Assembly (NCBI GenBank): GCA_964547415.1
Contig: CAZJNX010000039.1
Span: 1 to 25,840 of the forward strand
Source: CAZJNX01 sp964547415
GTDB lineage: Bacteria > Pseudomonadota > Alphaproteobacteria > Rhizobiales > Amorphaceae
Length of the DNA: 25,840 bases
Reading direction: 5' to 3'
Made by a program: the position numbers and the translations under genes. Under the pieces are notes generated by a model, which did not search any database, had not been told where the DNA came from, and saw only the letters and a list, made by a program, of their open reading frames with translations. Shown piece by piece: positions 15,344-21,996 of the stretch. Positions within the stretch are counted from its first letter, which is position 1, and each line of letters begins with the position of its first letter.

Positions 15344-16126
15344 TCAGTCGGCCGCCGGCATGTCGGTCGCCCGCACCCACATGAGGGCGCCCGCCTCCAC
15401 CGGAACCTCGCGGCCGTCGGGCGCCGTCATGGTGTCGTCCGCCTCGGTGAGGGCGGCGAAGCCCCACCAGCCCGCCCGCGGCATGGCGTAGGAGAAGACG
15501 CCGTCGCCGTCGGCCTTGATGACCTGGGTGACGAAGGCCTCGTTCGGGATGCCCACGGAGCCGTCGTTGCGGAACGCCACCTCCACCTCGGCGAAGGGAA
15601 CGGGCTCGCCGGCCTTCAGCACGAGGCCGCGGAAGAGGTTGCCGGTCCAAAGGCCGGTCGGACGCACCAGCGGCGCGATCTCGACCGGGAAGCCGACCAT
15701 CGCGTCCCACCCCACGCCCGAGGCCCAGGAATCCACCACGGCCTTGGTGTAGTGGACGATGTACTTGCCTTCCGCCGGCTCGAAGTAGGGGGCGGGCTCC
15801 ACGTAGAAGACGGCGGCGCCCGGCTCCGGCAGGGCGTGGCGGGCGGAAAAGGCCTGCCTGCCGTCGACCGTGCGGGGGACGAGGGCGTCGACGAGGTCCG
15901 TCCGCTCGCCGCCCGCGAGAACGCCGAAGCGCGCCGGGCGGGCCATCTCCATGGCCGGCCCCCCCTCCATCGGGTGGGTGAAGGCGAGCTCCACCGTCAC
16001 CGCTCCGCCTTCCGGCAGGACGTCGGCCTCCGGGACGAGCTCCTGGAAATGGGCGCGGGCATCGCCCGCGACCGCCGCGGCGCCGGCGGCGAGGAGGGCG
16101 GCGAACAGGGTTCGCAGGTAGGGCAT
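15344..16126 (-). CDS. nikK: DUF4198 periplasmic protein, NikK-type nickel uptake component
   Basis: This 260-residue secreted protein has a signal peptide ending DARA (cleavage after residue 25, mature N-terminus His26-Phe). It has the DUF4198 body: ELAFTHPMEGGPAMEMARPA, FYVEPAPYFEPAEGKYIVHY, GVGWDAMVGFPVEIAPLVRP, GNLFRGLVLKAGEPVPFAEV, and a C-terminal PRAGWWGFAALTEA typical of the NikK group. Such proteins are thought to bind metal in the periplasm and pass it to NikM. The ATG at 16126 starts a normal signal peptide; the frame upstream has no such sequence. It is the first gene of the three-gene operon and lies about 50 nt after the predicted transcription start. Confidence 0.85.
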   Translation of the reverse strand: MPYLRTLFAALLAAGAAAVAGDARAHFQELVPEADVLPEGGAVTVELAFTHPMEGGPAMEMARPARFGVLAGGERTDLVDALVPRTVDGRQAFSARHALPEPGAAVFYVEPAPYFEPAEGKYIVHYTKAVVDSWASGVGWDAMVGFPVEIAPLVRPTGLWTGNLFRGLVLKAGEPVPFAEVEVAFRNDGSVGIPNEAFVTQVIKADGDGVFSYAMPRAGWWGFAALTEADDTMTAPDGREVPVEAGALMWVRATDMPAAD

Positions 16127-16163
16127 GGTCGGCCTCGGGTCGGGCCGCCGGGCGCGTCCGGCG

Positions 16164-16211
16164 GTATGAAGAATTGACGGTTTTATCACACGGGCGGGGC
16201 GGTCCCGTCAA
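16164..16211 (-). promoter_or_regulatory. Predicted promoter with overlapping NikR operator
   Basis: On the minus strand TTGACG (16211-16206), a 17-bp spacer and TGATAA (16188-16183) make a good sigma-70 promoter for the nikK operon. Overlapping its -10 and start region is GTATGA (16164-16169), 16 bp, then TCACAC (16186-16191). The known NikR operator is GTATGA-N16-TCATAC, so 11 of 12 bases match with exact spacing. Nickel-loaded NikR would block this promoter. Confidence 0.75.
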
Positions 16212-16383
16212 GGGGCGCCCGGTGGCCGCGAAGGTGCTTGATCGGCCGGACGCAATGACGCATCGGGAACAGCGGGGACATCGGCGGGAGGCGCGTGCCC
16301 CTTCCCGTCCCCTGACCGCCCGCGGGCACGGCGCGGGCGGGCAGCCCGTCCGCGCACGCCCGCATCACCGGAGGCCACAGACG

Positions 16384-18297
16384 ATGCTCGCATTCCGGGT
16401 CAGGGCGCTCGACCCGCTCCGCCCCGCCGGCCGGTCCGGCCTGATGCTCCGCGTCCTCCTCGTGCTCCTTGCGCTGGCCGCGGCGCTGGCGGCCGGGCCC
16501 GCTGCCGCCGAGGACGCGCTTCCCCCGGAGGTGGCGCCGCTCGCCGAGCACTGGGCCGCCGGGGACGGGGGCGCCGACGCGGACGGCACGGTCGAGGAGC
16601 GGGCGGCGGCGGCCCTCGCGCCCCCGGCTCTCGGCTCGCCGCGGGAGACGTTGCTGTCGTTCCGCGCGAACGCCCAGGAATCGGCCCGCGCGATCCTGGA
16701 GGCCCTCGAGATCGCCCGGTCGGACGGCACGCTCCTCGATACGCCGGAGTCCACCGCCCTTCGCTGGAAGGCGGGGCAGGCCACGCTCCGGGCGGTCAAG
16801 GCGCTCGACCTGTCGCAGGTGCCGCCGGCCTCCCGGCGGAACGTCGGCATCGTCACCACGCTCATGCTCGAGGAGGTGCTGGAGCGCCTGCCGCTGCCGG
16901 ACGCCGCCGACATTCCGGGTCCGGCTGCCGTCGCGGCCGGCGAGGCGCCGCCCGTCTGGACCGTGCCCAGCACGGAGATCCGCCTCGTGCGCACGGAAAC
17001 CGCGCCCGGCATCTTCCAGTACCTGTTCTCGCCCGAGACGGTCGATCGGGTCCCCAGCTTCTATCGCCAGGTCCGGGGCCTGCCGGACACGGACCCCTAC
17101 GGCCTCGACTTCTTCCACGCCTACACCGTCGCGCCGGGCCCGCTCGCGCCCTTCGATTTCTATTTCTTCATCCTGAGCCTGCCGGACTGGGTGGTGGTTG
17201 AATATTTCGACCAGGCGATCTGGCAGTGGATCGCGTTGGTCCTTCTCACCGTCGTGTCCCTCGGCGTCGTCTGGCTGCTCCGCCGTTGGGACCGGCGGCG
17301 GTCGATGTCCCTCGACCCGCGGGCGAGGGCGCTGTCGCGGCTGATCCTGCCGCTCGCGATGCTCGCGACAGTCTTCATTTTCAGCCTGTTGGCGGACGAC
17401 TTCATCAACGTCACCGGCGCCGTCCTCGAGAACATCGAGTTCATTACCGAGCTTCTCAAGACGGTCATCGCGGCGTGGCTCGCCGTCCTCGGCTTCAACC
17501 TCGTCGCCGAACTGTTCGCGAGCGCCCCCCGCGCCGGTCCCCAGACGCTGGACGCGAGCCTCGTGCGCCTCGCCGTGCGCGTCGTCGGGATGATCACCGC
17601 GGGCACGATCCTCATCTACGGGGCGAGCCGGGTGGGCATCCCGGTCTACGGCATCGTGGCCGGCCTCGGCGTCGGCGGCCTCGCCATCGCCCTCGCCGTC
17701 CGGCCGACGCTGGAGAACTTCATCGGCGGCATCATCCTTTACGCCGACCGCCCGGTGAAGACCGGCGACTTCTGCCGCTTCGGCGACATGCTCGGCACGG
17801 TGGAGACCATCGGCCTGCGCTCCACCAAGATCCGCGCCCTCGACCGCACGCTCATCACCGTGCAGAACGCCGAGTTCGCCCAGATGCGCATCGTGAACTT
17901 CACCCGGCGGGACCAGAACCTCTTCAATCCGACGCTGAGCCTGCGCTACGAGACCACGCGGGAGCAGCTCGCCGCCATCATGGCCGACCTCGAGGCGATG
18001 CTCGCGGCGCACCCGGATGTGGTGGAGGACACGGTCCGCGTGCGCTTCCGGGCCCTTGCGACCTGGGCGCTCGAGGTGGAGATCTTCGCCTACGTCACCG
18101 AGCCCGAGTGGGGGCCGGTCCTGAAGATCCAGCAGGATCTGCTCGTGCGCTGCATGGAGATCGTGGAGCGGCACGGCAGCGGCTTCGCCATCCCCGCCCA
18201 CACCGCCTACCTCGCCGAGGATGCGCGGGCCGCCGCGGCGCGGGAGGATCGCCCGCGTCTCGCCGCGCGCCTCGAAGGGACCGAGGCGGGCGAGTGA
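16384..18297 (+). CDS. MscS-family mechanosensitive channel (large type)
   Basis: This 637-residue protein has a signal-peptide-like start (LMLRVLLVLLALAAALAAGP), a roughly 220-residue periplasmic or extended N-terminal part, several membrane spans from about residue 275, and then the MscS core. Core signatures are GIVAGLGVGGLAIALAVRP, the pore-lining helix and TLENFIGGIILYADRPVKTG (about 420-465), followed by VETIGLRSTKIRALDRTLIT and VNFTRRD of the cytoplasmic beta domain. Such channels release solutes on hypo-osmotic shock. The ATG at 16384 has GGAGG 9 bp ahead; an ATG at 16444 lacks a ribosome site. It is transcribed divergently from the nikK operon. Confidence 0.92.
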   Translation: MLAFRVRALDPLRPAGRSGLMLRVLLVLLALAAALAAGPAAAEDALPPEVAPLAEHWAAGDGGADADGTVEERAAAALAPPALGSPRETLLSFRANAQESARAILEALEIARSDGTLLDTPESTALRWKAGQATLRAVKALDLSQVPPASRRNVGIVTTLMLEEVLERLPLPDAADIPGPAAVAAGEAPPVWTVPSTEIRLVRTETAPGIFQYLFSPETVDRVPSFYRQVRGLPDTDPYGLDFFHAYTVAPGPLAPFDFYFFILSLPDWVVVEYFDQAIWQWIALVLLTVVSLGVVWLLRRWDRRRSMSLDPRARALSRLILPLAMLATVFIFSLLADDFINVTGAVLENIEFITELLKTVIAAWLAVLGFNLVAELFASAPRAGPQTLDASLVRLAVRVVGMITAGTILIYGASRVGIPVYGIVAGLGVGGLAIALAVRPTLENFIGGIILYADRPVKTGDFCRFGDMLGTVETIGLRSTKIRALDRTLITVQNAEFAQMRIVNFTRRDQNLFNPTLSLRYETTREQLAAIMADLEAMLAAHPDVVEDTVRVRFRALATWALEVEIFAYVTEPEWGPVLKIQQDLLVRCMEIVERHGSGFAIPAHTAYLAEDARAAAAREDRPRLAARLEGTEAGE

Positions 18298-18313
18298 GGG
18301 ATCGGCGGTGCCT

Positions 18314-18757
18314 TCAGCGCCGGGCGTGCCAACCCGCCTCGGCCCCGGGGATCGCGTCGACGGAGGGCAGGTAGGGCTTGACGTCGAGGAGGGGGGTGCC
18401 GTCCACGCAGTCGGCGCCGCGCACCCGCAGGTGATCCTCGGCAAGCGACAGGACAGGCACGGCGGCGAGCCCGATCGGGTTCGGCCGCACCGGCGCCCGG
18501 GTGGCGAAGACGCCCGCCTCCCGGTCCGTGCCGGGCGGGCGGACGGTCAGGATGTCGCGCTCGGCCCCGTCCAGCCAGTAGAGGAGAAAGACGTGGCTGA
18601 TGCCGGCGAGGCCCCTGAGGCCCTCCCGGTAGGCCTCGTCCACCTCCACCACCGCCTCCACGTCGCCCACGCGGATGTTGCGCGGGCACGCCTTGCGGTT
18701 GGCGAAGGGCGTCCTGATGCGCCCGATGAAGACGAGGCTCGGGGCCTGTGGCGACAC
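18314..18757 (-). CDS. trmO: TrmO-type tRNA (m6t6A37) methyltransferase
   Basis: This 147-residue protein is a TsaA/YaeB (TrmO) domain, which methylates the N6-threonylcarbamoyl-adenosine at position 37 of certain tRNA-Thr using S-adenosylmethionine. Hallmarks are FIGRIRTPF (residues 10-18), HVFLLYWLD (55-63), the signature FATRAPVRPNPIGL (84-97), and DGTPLLDVKPYLPSVDA near the C-terminus. The GTG at 18757 was chosen because GGAGGG lies 7 bp before it, and the frame further up has no family residues. It is convergent with the MscS gene (16 bp between stops). It is shorter than E. coli TrmO, lacking the C-terminal extension, as in many bacteria. Confidence 0.9.
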   Translation of the reverse strand: MSPQAPSLVFIGRIRTPFANRKACPRNIRVGDVEAVVEVDEAYREGLRGLAGISHVFLLYWLDGAERDILTVRPPGTDREAGVFATRAPVRPNPIGLAAVPVLSLAEDHLRVRGADCVDGTPLLDVKPYLPSVDAIPGAEAGWHARR

Positions 18758-18787
18758 GTCCCGTCCCTCCGGCCCGTGGCACAGGCG

Positions 18788-18819
18788 ACGGCCCCGCCGC
18801 CGCGGGGCGACGGGGCCGT
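18788..18819. terminator. GC hairpin between trmO and the first BA14K gene
   Basis: ACGGCCCCG (18788-18796) pairs perfectly with CGGGGCCGT (18811-18819), with a 14-base loop and TTT after it on the plus strand only. It lies downstream of the minus-strand BA14K gene and upstream of trmO, so it may end the BA14K transcript, although the T run is on the wrong side for that. Confidence 0.35.
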
Positions 18820-18861
18820 TTCCGGCGGCGACCGGGCCGGTGGCGCCGCCGGAACCGCGGG

Positions 18862-19410
18862 TCAGGGGATGCGGCAGACGTGCCGGTGGCCGTCGTAGCC
18901 GAGGAAGGTCCCGTCGCTCGCCCGGAAGGAGCGGTACTTCTGGGCGCACAGGCGGTACCACTCGCCGGTGTAGGGCGCGGGGTACACCTGCCGCGGCTCC
19001 TCGATGATGATGCGCCGGCTCGGCGGGGCGGCGAGGGCGGACCCGGCGATCGCCCCCGCGGCGAGGCCGATGATGCCGGCCGCCACCGCGGCGCCGCCGT
19101 AGTCGTACCGGTAGTAGGGCCGGCCCCGGTAGGGGCGGTAGGGCCGGTACGGCCGCGCGTGGCGCCCGCTCCGGAACCCCTGACGGAAGCCCTGCCGGTA
19201 GCCGCGCCGATAGACGCGGCGCTTGTTGCGCACCTTCGTGACGCCCGCCTCGGCGGTGGAGGCGAGCGGCGCCGCGCCCGCGACGGCGGGCCCCGCGAGG
19301 GTGCCCGCGGAGGACGGCGTCGCCGACAGGGGCGCGGCGACGAGGGAGACGGCGACGAGGGCGACGACGCCCTTGCGCGCGGGCCAGCGCGCACGGAAGA
19401 GGCTCGTCAT
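18862..19410 (-). CDS. BA14K-family secreted protein with Arg/Tyr-rich repeats
   Basis: This 182-residue protein has a hydrophobic N-terminal signal or anchor segment (VVALVAVSLVAAPLSATP). A basic aromatic repeat region follows (YRRGYRQGFRQGFRSGR, then three PYR units and further Arg/Tyr/Pro), then a glycine/alanine-rich hydrophobic segment GIIGLAAGAIAGSALAA and the C-terminal BA14K domain EWYRLCAQKYRSFRASDGTF with GYDGHRHVC. BA14K was described as an immunoreactive, lectin-like Brucella protein and is common in Hyphomicrobiales; the biochemical role is poorly known. The two conserved Cys residues of the domain are present. The ATG at 19410 follows GGAGTGGAA. A second BA14K gene lies 220 bp upstream on the same strand. 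Confidence 0.88.
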   Translation of the reverse strand: MTSLFRARWPARKGVVALVAVSLVAAPLSATPSSAGTLAGPAVAGAAPLASTAEAGVTKVRNKRRVYRRGYRQGFRQGFRSGRHARPYRPYRPYRGRPYYRYDYGGAAVAAGIIGLAAGAIAGSALAAPPSRRIIIEEPRQVYPAPYTGEWYRLCAQKYRSFRASDGTFLGYDGHRHVCRIP

Positions 19411-19547
19411 GGCTTCCACTCCAGCTGCTTCGTCCGCCCCTTCCCGGTGAGGATGCGCCGGGGCGCGGGCGTGATCATGTTCAACGCGGGGACGGGCCCC
19501 ACCGTTGCGCACAGGATGCCCGCCGCGGCCTGAATCGTCCGTGAACG

Positions 19548-19580
19548 CGTCGGCCGGCACGAAAAAGGGCGCGGCCGACG
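19548..19580. terminator. GC hairpin between the two BA14K genes
   Basis: CGTCGGCCG (19548-19556) pairs perfectly with CGGCCGACG (19572-19580) around a 15-base loop that contains an A5 run. It lies 50 bp downstream of the 19631-19975 gene and may end its transcript. No T tract follows the stem. Confidence 0.35.
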
Positions 19581-19630
19581 GATCCGCCGGTCGCGCCAGT
19601 TGCCGCGGGAGGAGGGGGGCGTGCCGCCGG

Positions 19631-19975
19631 TCAGCGGCAGAAGTGGTAGCGGCCGTCGTAGCCGAGGAAGTGGCCCGTCTGCGGGTTGAACGAGCGGTAC
19701 TTCGCCGAGCAGTAGCTGTACCAGGCCGGGGTCCAGGGCTGGAGGCCGCGGTAGACCGGCGCCTGGTCGTAGATGATCACCCGGCGCGGCTGGGCGGCGA
19801 GGGCGCTGCCGATGATGGCGCCGGCCGCAAGGCCCACGGCGCCGGCGGCGAGGGCGCGGTTGCGCTTGCCGGCCTCGGCCTCGTCCACGGTGGCGGCGGT
19901 GAGGCCGGCCACGAGGGCGAGCGCGGCGACGGCGGAGAAGGCGGTGCGGGCGAAGCGGGTGAAACGGGTCGTCAT
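19631..19975 (-). CDS. BA14K-family secreted protein, short form
   Basis: This 114-residue protein has a signal peptide (AFSAVAALALVAGLTAATV, then DEAEA), a short basic linker, the glycine/alanine hydrophobic segment AAGAVGLAAGAIIGSALAAQ, and the BA14K domain AWYSYCSAKYRSFNPQTGHF with GYDGRYHFC at the very end. It shares the hydrophobic segment and domain with the protein at 18862-19410 but lacks the Arg/Tyr repeats, so the pair looks like a diverged tandem duplication. The ATG at 19975 has GGAGAG 6 bp ahead. It is divergent from the metallo-hydrolase gene at 20143. Confidence 0.9.
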   Translation of the reverse strand: MTTRFTRFARTAFSAVAALALVAGLTAATVDEAEAGKRNRALAAGAVGLAAGAIIGSALAAQPRRVIIYDQAPVYRGLQPWTPAWYSYCSAKYRSFNPQTGHFLGYDGRYHFCR

Positions 19976-20142
19976 CGTGTCTCTCCTCAGTCTGTCGGGT
20001 TTCCTTCGACACCCCGGATCTGGCCACGGAAAGCGCCCGGCCGAAGTGACTGCCGTCACAGGGCGCACGCTTTCGCCGCCGCCTTTTGCAAGGCGACACC
20101 CGGCGCGCTATGGCAGGCCGCGAACGCGAGAGGGAGACGATG

Positions 20143-20811
20143 ATGGCCACCGAGGACGACACCCCTGCCCAGCCCCTGTCCGTGACGGTGGTCCCGGTCA
20201 CCCCGTTCCAGCAGAACGCCTCCATCCTCGTGTGCGCGCGCACCGGCGAGGCCGCGGTGGTTGACCCGGGCGGCGACGTCGAGCGGATCGAGGCGGCGCT
20301 GAAGGAGACGGGCGGCACCTGCCGGCAGATCCTCCTCACCCACGGCCACATCGACCACGCGGGCGGGGCGGCGAAGCTCGCCGAGCGCCTGTCGGTGCCC
20401 GTCGTCGGCCCCCACGAGGCGGACCGGTTCCTGCTGGAGACGCTGGTGCGCTCGGGCATGACCGTCGGCATCGAGGACGCCGAGGCGGTGGAGCCCGACC
20501 GCTGGCTCGAGGAGGGGGAGACGGTGTCGGTGGGCGACATCGCCTTCGAGGTCAGGGAGGTCCCGGGCCACACTCCGGGCCATATCCTGTTCTACGCCGC
20601 GGACCTCGCGTTCGTGATCGGGGGCGACGCCCTCTTCCAGGGCTCCATCGGCCGCACGGACTTTCCCTACGGCGACCACGCCCGCCTCATCGCCTCGATC
20701 CGGGACAAGATGCTGACCCTGCCCGACCACGTGACGGTGCTGCCCGGCCACGGCCCCGCCACCACCATCGGCGTTGAGCGGGCGGGCAACCCCTTTCTCG
20801 CGGGCGGCTGA
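20143..20811 (+). CDS. Metallo-beta-lactamase-fold hydrolase (glyoxalase II-like)
   Basis: This 222-residue protein carries the di-metal site THGHIDH (residues 66-72), then VPGHTPGH, GGDALFQGSIGRTD and LPGHGPATTIG, the pattern of the YcbL/GloB-like branch of the metallo-beta-lactamase superfamily. Members hydrolyse thioesters such as S-lactoylglutathione, though some have other substrates. The C-terminal substrate domain of true GloB is absent, so the exact activity is open. AGGGAG lies 6 bp before the ATG at 20143; an ATG at 20140 is one codon earlier and equally possible. It is convergent with the D-2-hydroxyacid dehydrogenase gene (2 bp between stops); both activities handle 2-hydroxyacids such as D-lactate, which may be coincidence. 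Confidence 0.88.
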   Translation: MATEDDTPAQPLSVTVVPVTPFQQNASILVCARTGEAAVVDPGGDVERIEAALKETGGTCRQILLTHGHIDHAGGAAKLAERLSVPVVGPHEADRFLLETLVRSGMTVGIEDAEAVEPDRWLEEGETVSVGDIAFEVREVPGHTPGHILFYAADLAFVIGGDALFQGSIGRTDFPYGDHARLIASIRDKMLTLPDHVTVLPGHGPATTIGVERAGNPFLAGG

Positions 20812-20813
20812 GG

Positions 20814-21815
20814 TCAGACGACGCGGTTCCGCGCCTCGCCCCGCTCGTGGGCGGCGATGTTGTCCACCGTCGTCGTCAGGATGCGGTTCACCGCCTCCTT
20901 GGTGTTGAAGCCCGAGTGGGGCGTGATGATCACGTTCCTGAGGCGCAGGAGCACGTGGTCGGCGAGCAGCGTCTCGAGGTCGTGCTCCTTGCGGAACATG
21001 CGGCTCAGGAGTTCCGCCTCCTCCCGGACGGTGGGCTCGTCGGGCAGGACGTCGAGGCCCGCCGCCCGCACCTTGCCGCTCGCGAGCGCGCGCAGGAGCG
21101 CCCGCACGTCCATCACCCCGCCGCGGGCGGTGTTGATGACGACCACGCCGTCCTTCATGGCCGCGAAGGCGTCGTCGTCCACCATGTGGCGGGTCGCCTC
21201 CGTCTCGGGCACGTGGAGGGAGACGACGTCGGCCCGCCGGTAGAGCTCCTCGAGGGGGACGTGGGCGTAGCCCCAGCGGGCGGCCTCGTCCTCGTCGGGG
21301 GCGATGTCGTGGGCGATCACCTCCATCCCGAAGCCGCGGCCGATGCGGGCGGTGCGCTTGCCGATGTGACCGGTGCCGACGAGGCCGAGGGTCTTCCCCT
21401 CGAGGTCGAAGCCCTGGAGCCCCTCCTGGGTGAAGTCGCCCCGCCGCGTGCGGTTCACGGCGTCCACGATGTTGTGGCTGATCGCCGTCAGGAGCGCGAA
21501 GACGTGCTCGGCGACGGTCTGCTCGCCGTAGGTGGGCACGTTGGCGACGGCGATCCCCCGCTCGGCGGCGGCGGCGAGGTCCACGTGGTCGATGCCGGTG
21601 GAACGGGTCGCGACGAGCTCGAGGTCCGGCAGCCGCGCGATGACGGCCGCCCCGAGGCGCGAGTAGACGAACACGGACACCACGTCCGCGTCCTTCGCGG
21701 TCTCGGCGTTGGCGGCCGTCAGCGGCTCGCGGAAGAAGACGACCTCGTGGCGGCGCGCGAGGTCGTCGAAGGCCGCCCGATCCGCGGGTTCGGCCTCGAA
21801 CACGGCGATCTTCAT
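20814..21815 (-). CDS. D-2-hydroxyacid dehydrogenase (D-lactate dehydrogenase-like)
   Basis: This 333-residue NAD-dependent enzyme interconverts a 2-oxoacid and its D-2-hydroxyacid. It has LVATRSTGIDHVDL, the cofactor motif GLVGTGHIGKRTARIG (GTGHIG at 147-152), INTARGGVMD with the catalytic Arg, LDVLPDEPTV, and the catalytic His (about residue 300) in IITPHSGFNTKEA. The length and the LDVxxDE and HSGFNTKEA segments are nearer to LdhA-type D-lactate dehydrogenases than to phosphoglycerate dehydrogenase, which usually has a C-terminal ACT domain missing here. The ATG at 21815 follows AAGGA by about 8 bp. The 181 bp upstream, to the ppsA stop, hold a GTCAAGG/CCTTGAC inverted repeat (21925-21954) but no convincing promoter. 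Confidence 0.88.
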   Translation of the reverse strand: MKIAVFEAEPADRAAFDDLARRHEVVFFREPLTAANAETAKDADVVSVFVYSRLGAAVIARLPDLELVATRSTGIDHVDLAAAAERGIAVANVPTYGEQTVAEHVFALLTAISHNIVDAVNRTRRGDFTQEGLQGFDLEGKTLGLVGTGHIGKRTARIGRGFGMEVIAHDIAPDEDEAARWGYAHVPLEELYRRADVVSLHVPETEATRHMVDDDAFAAMKDGVVVINTARGGVMDVRALLRALASGKVRAAGLDVLPDEPTVREEAELLSRMFRKEHDLETLLADHVLLRLRNVIITPHSGFNTKEAVNRILTTTVDNIAAHERGEARNRVV

Positions 21816-21996
21816 TCGCGTTTTCCTTCGGCGTTCGCGACAATCGGGTCCCATTCCGGTGGTGGGACGAGAGCGACATTCCGGCGGAGCCGACACCACC
21901 CGGACCGCGCCGGGCGCGGGCCGGGTCAAGGTGAAAAGCGAAGCGTGCCTTGACGCGGCCCGTGCCCGGCGCGAGACTTGTTTTCGCAGGTCGCGC

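Noticed and set aside
16174..16211. TTGACGG/CCGTCAA inverted repeat as a separate operator
   Set aside because: One half is the -35 of the minus-strand nikK promoter, and the other lies inside the NikR-like operator. The arms are 24 bases apart with no known regulator of this pattern, so coincidence is likely.
19120..19220. Short direct repeats (GGTAGGGGCGG, GGTAGGGCCGG) resembling a regulatory or CRISPR-like repeat
   Set aside because: They encode the Pro-Tyr-Arg repeats of the BA14K protein in frame, and there are no spacers of constant length.
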